Positions 36,901 through 47,622 of a stretch of 64,000 nucleotides of DNA are shown here, piece after piece; positions within the stretch are counted from its first letter, which is position 1; every line of letters begins with the position of its first letter. The translations under genes and the position numbers were made by a program. Origin of the DNA: Bugula neritina (taxonomy: Eukaryota > Bryozoa > Gymnolaemata > Cheilostomatida > Bugulidae); the NCBI GenBank assembly GCA_964035545.1, contig OZ037766.1, positions 11,975,722 to 12,039,721 on the forward strand, in the 5' to 3' direction. The notes under the pieces are model-generated. The model worked only from the letters and a program-made list of their open reading frames with translations, searched no databases and was not told the origin of the DNA.

Positions 36901-39900
36901 TGAGAATAAGTTGATGTGATTATGTTGAATGATGGAGTGAAGTAGCAGTTGCAAACCAACTAGTCTAGGCTGTTTCAGTTGATGTATCAACAGCTGTGTT
37001 TGGCTGAGAGAGTGACATTACTTCTAAAAACAATATTTAATTAGGTCAATCATGTTATGTACAGGAAATGCAGACCCATTTCACTGTTTACATTGTGACA
37101 AACTGTTGTTTCAATACCCCTCATTATTATCTAAGTTGAAGTAGCTCTGTTTATTTACACTTGAAGACTATAAATTGAAAATAATTGTACAATTTGATTG
37201 ATGGGACTTGACAATGCCTATACTCTATAGTCTATAGTCTATGGCATTTGCTAGGCTGTCACAGTAATACTGTGTAAACGTTTTTTTGACCATTTGTTTC
37301 AACTCTAAACTAGAAACAGTTGTTTGCAATAAGAAAAATCACACTAAGATTTTTACACCATTGATGGGATAAAAGTTGAATGTTGAAATTATTGTATGTA
37401 GTGTAATATACATGATCTGTATATCTGCTATATTTTCTGAAGTAGGTGCATTAATAGAAAAATTGAGAAAAGCCTGTGTTCTAGACTTATGTTCTCAAAA
37501 AAATTTCAACCCATGCCTAGAGCAAAATTTATTAAGAAAATTAAACAACTTGGGCTAATAAAATATGGCTACTCCTGCACTTAGACGATTTTCTGAGACA
37601 GATACCACTGGGTAAGAGAAAGAAGAAATGGGAATGCATAGCCTGCCCAGCAGTATCTGACGTAATACACGACCAGTTTGTGAAGGTGGAGGGAGCTGGG
37701 TGGTCTGAATGGGGAGAATGGTCAGCTTGCAGCAAAACCTGCTCTATTGGCTCTAAAACCAGACAGAGAATATGCCAAGATACTAATTCCTCCAACTGTG
37801 ACGGGGTGTCAACCTTAAGGATGTCTTGTATAGATGCTGTGGACTGTCCTGGTAAGTATAGCAAGGAGATTGTAGACCTAGCTAGTTGTGGTCTTGCAAG
37901 ATTATTATAGGGGTACTTGAAAAAAACTCATGCCAGTTTATAGTTGCTATCCCTGTAAGAGCCCCTGATGGAAAGGGTTTTTTAAAGCGGGCTAAAGATT
38001 TATTCATACAGGCACAGGAGCAATTATGACTGGATGCTCTTCCCAACATCACCAATGGCCTTTACTAAGCCAACCATTTAATCCCTAGACCACGGCTGCT
38101 CCATAGGGGTACTTTACAGACAAATATAATTTAATGCAAATATTATAAGGATGAATATTTATAATGTTGTAGTTGATGGTGTTTGGGGTCCTTGGTCAAC
38201 ATGGAGTGAATGCACCAAGACTTGTTCTGGTGGTGTGACAGAAAGATTTCGGCAGTGCAACAATCCTGCACCCAAGTTCGGAGGGAAAAGGTGTGCAGGA
38301 AACAGGACGGAGACGCTGCCTTGTAATGAACAGGGCTGCCCTGGTAGTTATCTACACATATTGGCTAAATACTGTATAAAATATGGATTATGTATCTACA
38401 GCTACCCACAGGTGTTCACTAATTATATTCTCTGTAAGGGTTTCATCACTGCATTATACATCTACTTCACTGATACAAATTCACACTTCATACCTTGGAA
38501 GAAAGTATTAGCTTCATAAACTTGTTAATATTTCATATGTTCTAATTTTGCTTTTCAGAAACAATAGCAAAATTTTGAGTGCTATTATATCAACTTATCG
38601 AGCCAATTAATATAAAATATCGTGCATTATAACAAGAAATTACAAGTTTATGTAAAAGCGCAAGTTTAATGATCGCAATACTCTGCCAATATTTTGTATG
38701 AGCATATTTATTTTTATCAATAGCTTCTGCAAGTACTAATTTGTAAAGGCAATAAATAGTTTTACTATTAATTTTATTTAATTGTCCAGTATAAGCTATA
38801 ATTTTAACTTTTAGATTGAAATAGCCAGTTGAGGTTAAATCTCTCTGTTATAACATTTATGTTTTTAGTAAGTCAAAAGGGATTGTGTTTGAATATGTAT
38901 ATTATTATTATTATTATTATTGTAAGAATTGCATTAGTAGTGGAAGTCAATTTTGCATCATTCAGCTGTGTATGAATGCATTATTTATTTGTATATAAGT
39001 AAATCATCTAGTGTCAATATCTGTATGATTAACTGGATGAAGCTGCATATCCAAGTATATCTATATCTATTCACGATGGTCATTCACATTATTTACCTTG
39101 CACTTGAATCAACTAATTAAAAACAAAGATTGGTAACATGTGAATGGCCTAAGATCTTCAATTTCTCTAATTAAGCCCACTCAGTTTCGAGTGAAAGAGT
39201 TTCATAATTTGTAGTAATTTGAATTATTGATGTAGTTGATGGAGGCTGGTCGGCGTGGGTCAGCGACAGTTCGTGCAGCGTGACTTGCGGAAAAGGCACG
39301 CTTACTATGAGAAGGCAGTGTGACAGTCCGTCTCCTCAATATGGCGGCAGCAACTGCTCTGGTCCTGAAGTAAAAACACAAAAATGCGATGCCGGCATTC
39401 TCTGTCCAAGTATGCTTCTATCAGCCGTAAACTCTTGAATTGACTTTAAAACATTAATTTGTCAACTTTTGATCCTGATAAGCATACTTGCATACATTTA
39501 TGATACGGTAATTTTCAATATGTTGCCAAAGTTTTTGTTTGTACTTTAGTTAAATTTTGATTAGGTTGTACATTATCTGCATGTCTAGAACATGCAGCAC
39601 ATGCAGCACATTTGCACAATTATAGAAACTTGAACAATATAATGCCAGTTGCTTCACTAATTACAACGTAATATACCATGATAGAGAGTATAATATAATG
39701 TAATATAACAGACTATGGGACTATACTTTATAGTATAACACTATAGAAGTTGTAATCTGTGTTTTGCTCATACTTTACCTTTGTAGTACACGGTCAGTGG
39801 TCATTATGGTCGAGATTTACTTCCTGTTCAGGATCTTGCGGAAAAGGAAGCAGACAAAGATTCCGAGCATGTGTTGCACCAAAGCCATTACATGGAGGTC

Positions 39901-42377
39901 GAGATTGTGTCGGTACCTCAATAGACAATCAAGTGTGTTACAGCCATAGCCCATGTCCCAGTGAGTGTCGGTTTTTACTAGTGCGCATGAAATTGATAAT
40001 CCATAAATAAGTTAAAAATCATAAAACTGCATTACTAACAGGGTCATTAAATGCACATGAAATGTTTCAATATTGTAGTTGTTGTTGTAATTAATTCAAA
40101 ATGTAATTTGTTGCTGTGTTTAGGCATGAAAAGGCTTAAAGAAAAAAAACTAAAATATTTTATTAGCTAGTTAACAACAAGATAGGATGGTAATTATTTT
40201 TAGTTGATGGAGGTTGGTCACGGTGGAGTAGCTGGGGAATCTGTCTCGCCAGACCTTGCTCTAACAGCTCTGGATTGCAGACCAGATCTAGAACATGCTC
40301 TAGCCCACTTCCTAGGTTCAAGGGAAAGCTTTGCGATGGTGCTACAACACAAACACAGCAATGTTATTTTAATGAGAACTGCCCAGGTAAGATACATAAG
40401 TCGTTGCTAATGGTCTACTACATGCAGAACGTAGACTGCAGCCATAAACATTGTTACAATAATAGTTATTATAGTTTGACCACACCTAAAGCAGTGCCGG
40501 CTGTAAATCTATTTATGTTTATGATTAAGATACCCAAAAATACATTAGCTTTCAGTTAAATACCTTTTTTATGGTTGTTAGCCCAAGCAATTTGGTTTTA
40601 TAGTAAATTTGGTTTGCACAGCCTTTAATTAATTGCTATTTCGGCTCATCTGCTGGTGTGGTTTGACTGGTGCCTGCTAGAAAACTAATGTCATATTCAT
40701 ACTAACACTGACTCATATATCAGTGTTCATAAACAACAAACATTTGATGATAAAGCATTGTTATCATCTAACCAATATGATCTGGGTTAGTCTACTGGAA
40801 TTATCACCTCTTGTGAATATGGCATACCCTAACTTTTATTAGATGTTATTCTTAATTCCTGTAATGCACATTGAGTAAACTATGGTATGCGTAGCATCGA
40901 ATTGAAAAAATTTAGATGAATTTCTACAAGTAACCAGTACAAAGAAACCAGGCTATATTTGCTAGTTTCAGTTATAACTAGCTGTATTTACCAAATGTCT
41001 TGCCAAAGACAGCTTTTGCTAACTATCTGGCGCTTCAAAGTTTCAACTGCAATTTTGTTGAAGCAAGTGAAGTAATTGAAGGCATGTATGCACAAAATAT
41101 AATGCAACATTAATTTGGTTGAATATGCAACCTTGAAGCTCTATTTGGATTGTTGCCAAGATATTTCTGCAGAGTTTAATAATACATAATGCAAATTTAA
41201 TTGAACAACTCTGCTTTAATATTTCTTCATAAGATTGAGTTTAAAGATAGAAAATGCAGGCTGTGAATTCTATATACTATTTAGTAGAGAACCGGATCAA
41301 TCACAGGTTTAATATTAAGACTTGTATAAAAGCATGTATATTACATGGGATCTTAAGATTGTATAGCAGTTATATGAGTTAGTGTTAAATTAATAATGGT
41401 TATGTTTTATAGTACAGTGCCTACAAACCAAACGAAAAAATTGTGATACAGAGTACATGAAAATTATTATGTTCATGTGTACTAGACAACTTGTGATTAG
41501 ATTCTTTGTGAACAAATCATTATAATGTGCTGATCACTTATTTGTCTGCTTGCAGTACATGGGCAATGGTGTGAATGGCAACCATTCAGCGAGTGTAGGA
41601 AGGGGGAAAATAACATTAACTTTCAAATCAGAACTCGAAATTGTACCTGTCCTTTTCCCAAACATGGAGGCAACACATGCATAGGTGAGAGACAGCTTCT
41701 CTATACGCATAATGCTTGTATGAGAAGACAACTCTATAATCTTATATCTAGGTATACATTACAAATGCCATATTGGCTATTGAGCTGAAAGGAGGTAAAT
41801 TCTACCGTTCACTCAGTTCATATTCTGAGTATCAAAGAGTAACAAAAGTGTGTATAGCTGGTATAATTTATTTCAACGCCAAATCTGAAGACAACACTAT
41901 TTTCAGAACAGATTGAATGCTGACGCAGCACTGAGGCGTTAATGGAAATCTGCATTACAGTGCAATAAATAGGGCATCTGGTAACAGTGCGGTATAGCTT
42001 TGCTTTTATACCAGCACCTGGTTAGTCGTGGCATAGTTCATAATGGGTAATGTTAAAATAGCAGTGTTGATAATAAATTATTCCCTAATATTGAAATGCT
42101 ATGCTGTAGAGTGTAGATAAACGGTTGAACCATAATTTTCAAATTTCAGGTACTAATTTTTATGTTTGTTGGTAGTTTTTCTATAATTTTTTTCTTAATC
42201 ATGTAATCAGATTAATGAAGCTCATATATATAACTAGTGAAAATTATTTTATTAGGTGATGACTATCAATTAAACCGATGTCAAATATCGCATGACAACA
42301 AAGAAAGTCCACAAAGGTGCAACAGCTTGCCTACAGAAGGTTCTGGCATTTTTGATGATGAAGACAATTCTTGCTAA
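33929..42377 (+). CDS. CFP: properdin-like secreted protein: TB-like module plus six TSP1 repeats
   Basis: Nine exons: 33929-33995, 34727-34872, 37602-37851, 38173-38343, 39236-39409, 39787-39960, 40204-40386, 41556-41684, 42256-42377. Phases agree; 471 residues (human properdin 469). Residues 1-23 form a signal peptide. Residues 24-90 have the six-cysteine pattern of the properdin N-terminal TB domain: DFCFKK, VCRGLIDK, RACCEKD, then KWECIACP. Six thrombospondin type 1 repeats follow, one per phase-1 exon, except TSR6, which is split over the last two exons. TSR1, 2 and 5 keep the WxxWxxW motif that is C-mannosylated in family members. TSR2 has CSGGVTERFRQC, TSR3 CGKGTLTMRRQC. The protein ends shortly after TSR6 with an acidic tail (FDDEDNSC). 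In vertebrates properdin stabilises the C3bBb convertase. Other multi-TSR proteins are the main alternative, but TB plus exactly six TSRs and equal length point to properdin. Function here is inferred. Confidence 0.88.
34201..34368 (+). repeat. interspersed repeat family B, copy 2
   Basis: Same family as 3627-3803 and 37441-37582, sharing GAGAAAAGCCTGTGTTCTAGA, TTTCAAC and CTGCTCCTAAATGC. In intron 1 of the properdin-like gene. Confidence 0.6.
37441..37582 (+). repeat. interspersed repeat family B, copy 3, abutting exon 3 of the properdin-like gene
   Basis: Shares GAGAAAAGCCTGTGTTCTAGA and AAGAAAATTAAACAACTTGGGCTAATA-type blocks with copy 2. Its right end lies about 20 bp before the inferred acceptor of the exon at 37602, so the repeat supplies part of that intron's 3' region. 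Confidence 0.55.
37935..38102 (-). repeat. tRNA-derived SINE, copy 2
   Basis: In the minus orientation it starts GGAGCAGCCGTGGTCTAGGG (A box) and shares the body (AGCATCCAGTCATAATTGCTC type) with copy 1. The B-box segment is deleted. Lies in the intron between TSR1 and TSR2 exons of the properdin-like gene. Confidence 0.7.
38901..38925 (+). repeat. (ATT)n microsatellite
   Basis: Short perfect ATT run in intron 4 of the properdin-like gene. Confidence 0.8.
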
Positions 42378-43639
42378 ATTATAATATTCTATTTTGGTAT
42401 CGTTATCTTAATTTATTGTTGATAAACACAGTTGGACATGTGCACAAGCTCGTTGTAGATATTCAGCTAGAAGACTTATTGTATATTGAAAAACAATACA
42501 TACATGAAGGCTTTGGTAATTAATGTGATCCAACTCATATCAACCTGATCTCTGGTTCCCCTTTATAATTTAAAGTTTTTGTGAAATAATTATACAAGTG
42601 AAACTAATATTTTTAACTTGTTGAATGCCAGGTAGTGCTCTTAGGCAATTATGGCTAAACAACTGTCTCAAAAGTGATGTACTAAAAGGAAGGACCAGCC
42701 CAACAGTTGCCAAGCCACAGTGAACCTACATTAGTGTTGATGTTGCTTTCCAATTGGCCAATAATAAGCTGCTTTAAGTGTGTATTCATCGATGTGATTG
42801 TTGTACGATTTATACAGCATACTCCGAAGACGAACATGCCTTCACTAACAAGCAGATGTATGCAATATCTTGATAAGACCACTGATTATTTATATACTAT
42901 TATGTTTAAATGTACATTTTGGTAGTGAAATTAAAAACTAGCAAATATTTTCTGTGGCTTGGGTTTGTGGAGCTCCTTAAATGGGCCCATCAATATCAAA
43001 GCACATGTAAGCCTTTTGCAAAAGGTATAATACAGACTTGAGCTCAAGCCAAGATGTGTGATAACAAACAATTTCAGTAATCGAAACAAATTATCATTAT
43101 TAAATTCAAGAAATTATTTTAATAACGAATACCAGGCAAATAGTTACTTATAGCAAGTAAAAAAATAAACAAAATATTGACACACAGTACCTATCTGAGA
43201 TTAGCGGACTTCAAATTAAAAGTATGACATAAAAAATGTATATCCAAATTACTAGCACTCAGTACCTTGAGCAGCTGAAATATGTCGTTATTTAAAATAT
43301 AATGAATGTAAATTTAAACTATAATAACCTTGACAAATGTACAGTAAATAGGCTCTGCTAACATTAAACTTAAATGTTATCCAGCGTATTAATTTCAAGG
43401 AAATATAAAACATAGCATACAGTAATTAGTTCGGTAATGACCAGTAAAACTAAGGTTTGAAGAAATTGAAAACCATTCCAGGCTCTTAAATAGTACAAGC
43501 CAACTTGCATAGGGAAAACTAAAATTTTAGATATGTACATGTTGCATAATAATTCAGCTGAAGCAGTTGATTGACTTCAACAATATCTGTCTGGCATGGT
43601 GGCAGAGAGCAACAAGGTGACAGAGAGGAGAAAACTCCA
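42378..43639. other. intergenic between convergent genes, nothing recognised
   Basis: Holds the 3' UTR of the properdin-like gene (+) and of the minus-strand gene ending at 43640. Two overlapping opposite-strand frames around 42682-42925 are shadows of each other and show no family resemblance. No clear polyadenylation signal close to either stop. Confidence 0.4.
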
Positions 43640-46600
43640 TTATTTGTTTTCTTTTTCCCGATTGTATTCCAATGCATCTGCCCGAGCTCTGTCTCTATAC
43701 TGCTGAGTTGAAAGGCGCTTCAGGCCAGTGAAGTCTTTGAATCTAAGAAGAGGGTATTTGGGGAGAGGAGGCCGTTGGTTGTTGTTGATAGAAGGGCATG
43801 TGCTGTGGTTTCTGTAGAGCTTTGCTGTTCCATCTTTCATTGAGCTGAAATAAGCAATAGGACGATAATAAGAGTTTAGCGGGCTTCTAGAAATTAGCAT
43901 AATATTTATTATGCAGTTTCTCCAAAAAAATTTAAACTGGAAAATATTTTCCCCAATTTAGCTAGAATAGCTTTTTCATTCTAATTTGAAGAGTAAAAAT
44001 AAATCCATAGAAAAACAGTGAATAGAAATTTGGTTAAGGCAGTTCATTTTTTTTAAAAATGGAGACATACTAAATAGTGCTATAGAAATAAATACAAAGA
44101 CTTACCAAGGTCTTTTCAGACCATTTACCACTTGATCTATGTTATCTATCGTCTTAGAGTCAAATCGTTCATATGGATTAAAACGCTTTGAACTTTTGCC
44201 CTACAAGAATAATCATTTCAAATGTTGAATAAAAAGTCACAATTATATTAAAAAGCAATTCAAAATTAAGTTCAGCTACTCAACAGTACATTATTACAAA
44301 ACACTAGAACTTTAACACAAACCTTAATAACTAAAGATTTCATTACTGAAAAGCCTGTATTTCTTGGTTTTACAAAATGGGAACCTTTGTCATAAGTTAG
44401 GTGTTGTGTCGTTTTATCAGTCAGCTGTTGCTGACCATCAACAGGATCACTACGATCATCATGGCCACCGCCTGTAGCGTCATCAGTGGAAATTAAAGCT
44501 TCAGCTTTCAAATGAGTTAAACTTCTCAAGTTATTCTGAATTTTATTAGAATTACTATTAGAATTGATTTTGAGTGTAGGCTTGTTTGATTCATCAGCAA
44601 CAATGTTGGATGATTTGACAGGATTTAGCTTATTGTCGGATGACTTAGTAGCATTCTCACTGCTTGCTTTAGTTGTTCTAGAGGGAATCACTGAATTATG
44701 AGCTGCTTGGCTGGATACTGTATCTTCTTGCCCATTCTGTGTTATCTTCTTATCGGAACTAGATGAATTCACCAATTCAGATCCAGTTGAAGCACCCAAC
44801 GTTTTAGATTTTGCTAGCAACTCTTTAGATGACACTAAATTAGACTCTGATGGTTTGACTTCGTTTTTAGGTGTAGGTTTTGCAAAATGGCCTTTAGCTG
44901 CCAGGTTTTCTTCTTCCTGGTGTTTAGAACTGCTGACAGAAGCATTGTTATCACCAGTGATAGGAGAAACCTGTGCCTCCAGCATTGGTAAAACATTCTT
45001 GTGCAAAGTAGAGGTCAAACTGTTGACACCCTTCAATGCTTCGCATGTTATTTCACATGTATCTTGATCGGTGAAACTCATATGCGGAGATTTTCTTTCT
45101 TTAGCGCCATCTTTTACATGAGCTGAAATAATATGGATCCCTGATTTAGATTTGATATCGGAATTATCAAGATTGTCTAGTGGGTCTGTTGACTTTTCTA
45201 GTGAAGGTTTCCGATCACGTGGATTAAACATCAGTTGAGCAGAGAGACCATCATAGATTTGAGATTTTAACTTTTCCTCCAGACCTGGATGACAAGCTGT
45301 CACCATAGAGGAAGTAGGACCACTTGGTGTCACTTTTACAGCAGGGGTAGCCTTACTACCTCCGAATTTAATAGCTGACTTGAACACTATTGGATTTTTT
45401 GACTCTGTGCCTAAATCAGTCAATGGAACTACAACAGATACATAAATTTATCTTTAAATAATGCTTTAATAAGATTTTGCTGAATTTTATAGTTCTGAAT
45501 ACTGAGTCACAAAATATAGTAGTATTAATATAAAATAAAGTAAAACTGCTAAAAATTCCTATTATTTATAATAGTTAACTCTTCCAATCAACTGCAATAT
45601 ACATTGCGCTGCACACAGTGCACGCTTGTGCATATAATATGTAGATTGTGGCTCTTACAGCATTGCATAAGAATAACAGTAATAAAATGAAAATTAACAG
45701 CACAGTCTTGGTTACTACAATATTATATATTATATTATAAACTATAAACTACATATAACTCAAAGCTGCATGATCATAAATATATAATATAGTTGGTGGA
45801 GCCTCAGAGACAAAAATATTTTTAACGCTGCAAGCATTTTAGATCTTGTGTACCTAACATTTAATATGATCTATTGCAAATTACCAACTTTCTTACTTGG
45901 AAACACATGCAGCCAACAAACTTTTTTTCCAAATTCACATCTGTTCACTACAGCTGTATTTTCTGATTGAAAATATTCATCTCCAAACAGAGAAGGTTTT
46001 ACTTAAAATCATATATACACACCTCCAGACTGTGATTTGAAATTAGGCTGAGAGCAGTGTTGAGATAACAAGCCGCCTTTACAGGGTTCACTGTTGGCTA
46101 GTCTTTTTCTCTAAATACAATATCGACCAGAATTCACTCAATTATTACCAAATATTGCAGCACATGGCATAGTAACACGAAAAATTAATCAAATAAACAT
46201 AGTTCAGAAAACGTGTACAAACCTTCTTAACTTTGGTGAAACTGTCGCATTGATTTTCTGGAACAGGAACAGTGGATTGAGTCCGAGTTAGTTTTAAAGA
46301 AGTTTCAGTGTTGAGCATAGCTTCAGTACTACCCTTTTTATTATCTATAACTGCCTTACCTAATTGCACTGCTTTATTCACATTATGTTTACCTGCAACA
46401 GAAAATATGAAGCTTTGGGAAAAAAGTAATGCTAAAACCATAAGTCAGTGGATGTGTGTCTACCAGTAATGTTAACGCCAATATGTGCATATTATGATAG
46501 TCTAGTAAAATTTTCAGCCAATTAGAACAAACCTGTAATAAATTGAAAATAAGCTGAATGTTGGGTAATACGGCAGTTTTCCATTCAGCTGAATTAGAAT

Positions 46601-46852
46601 GGCTATCACGTGAATAATATTTGAAATAAATAAATAACCTGTTGAAGAAATTTCAGGATCATGGTTGCTGTGTGATGCATTGTGGCTTTGAATCATTTCA
46701 GATGTGTCAGTGGTGAGTGGCGTTGCTGCATAAGACGTCTCTTTGGTGTTTGAATTAGGCAAAACTTTATTAACATTCTTTATTCTCTTAAGCACCGAGT
46801 CAATATCAGCTTTTTTAAGCTTTGATCGTCTGCCAAAATTCCTTTTCTTCAT
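43640..46852 (-). CDS. unidentified Ser/Thr/Lys-rich, probably disordered protein, 625 residues
   Basis: Six exons on the minus strand: 46852-46639, 46392-46223, 46110-46023, 45428-44323, 44200-44106, 43844-43640. Every junction is GT-AG and in phase, so this is a real intact gene. The start ATG lies just inside an exon (acceptor TTATCTGCAG); an untranslated first exon ending near 46963 is likely. The N terminus is basic (MKKRNFGRRSKLKKADIDSV). A long single-exon centre is rich in Ser, Thr, Asn and Lys with no predicted fold. Ordered-looking pieces are EEKLKSQIYDGLSAQLMFNP and the C-terminal end: KRFNPYERFDSKTIDNIDQ, then PLPKYPLLRFKDFTGLKR and RDRARADALEYNREKENK. I do not recognise a family. 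The layout (basic start, disordered centre, conserved-looking tail) resembles chromatin- or spindle-associated adaptors, but that is only a guess. Confidence 0.8.
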
Positions 46853-47622
46853 TTTTTCTGCAGATAAAATCAAATAACTTTCTCCACATGCAGCTGTTAT
46901 AAAAATTCATAGAAAGACATACTAAATTGCACTAAGTATGTTTTTCTTTGCAATCTTTACCTTCACCATTGTTAGATCCTAAGAGCTGCTATCTAGAATA
47001 TTCTATTAGTAAGACAACTTCTCATACAAGCATTGTGATCAATTGGCCGCGCTAACAAGTAATATTAAATTAAAACCTAAACATCGTTTACTGTCAATAA
47101 AATAAAAACGAACAAGATATAATACATTAAGATTGTAAAAGCAAGTGAGTCAAATGGTTTGACGCACTAGCCATAACTCCTCATTGGCTACAATTCCTCA
47201 GCTTTTTAATGGCTATGAGCATCAGTTTTAATAAATCAAGTAAATAAATCAAACAATAATTTATAAAGATGTTTTCTGTGGCAGCAAATAAACTTGCTAT
47301 TGATTAGGTTGCTTTAGATATCACTTTAAAAGATAAAAAGCTGCCAACTAAAGTCTCAGATGACAGCAATATGCTATGGGAAATGGTGAGAGGAGGATAA
47401 CATGAGAGGGTAGCAGGATTTGGTAACATGAGAGTAGTAGGAGATGTAGAAGCCATAGATGAAGTACCAGTAGCAGTGCCAGTAGCAACTGGAGTACAAC
47501 CTGATACTGCAGAAGCTGTAACTAGTCGACCAGTGAAAGGTGTTCCAGCAGCAGAAAAATGGGTGGCACAGGCATTAGAAGACGTTGAGGAAGGTGAAAT
47601 AACATTAGAAAGTGGACTCGCA
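46853..47622. other. intergenic region between two minus-strand genes
   Basis: Contains the probable untranslated first exon of the gene at 43640-46852 (donor AAG|GTAAAG, minus strand, near 46963) and, on the right, sequence after the stop at 47623. A minus-strand Ser/Thr/Ala-rich open frame runs through 47295-47690 in a different frame from the last exon of the upstream gene; see the finding on frame breaks. Confidence 0.4.

Noticed and set aside
44855-45067. 70-codon plus-strand frame
   Set aside because: Antisense shadow of the large central exon of the minus-strand gene at 43640-46852.
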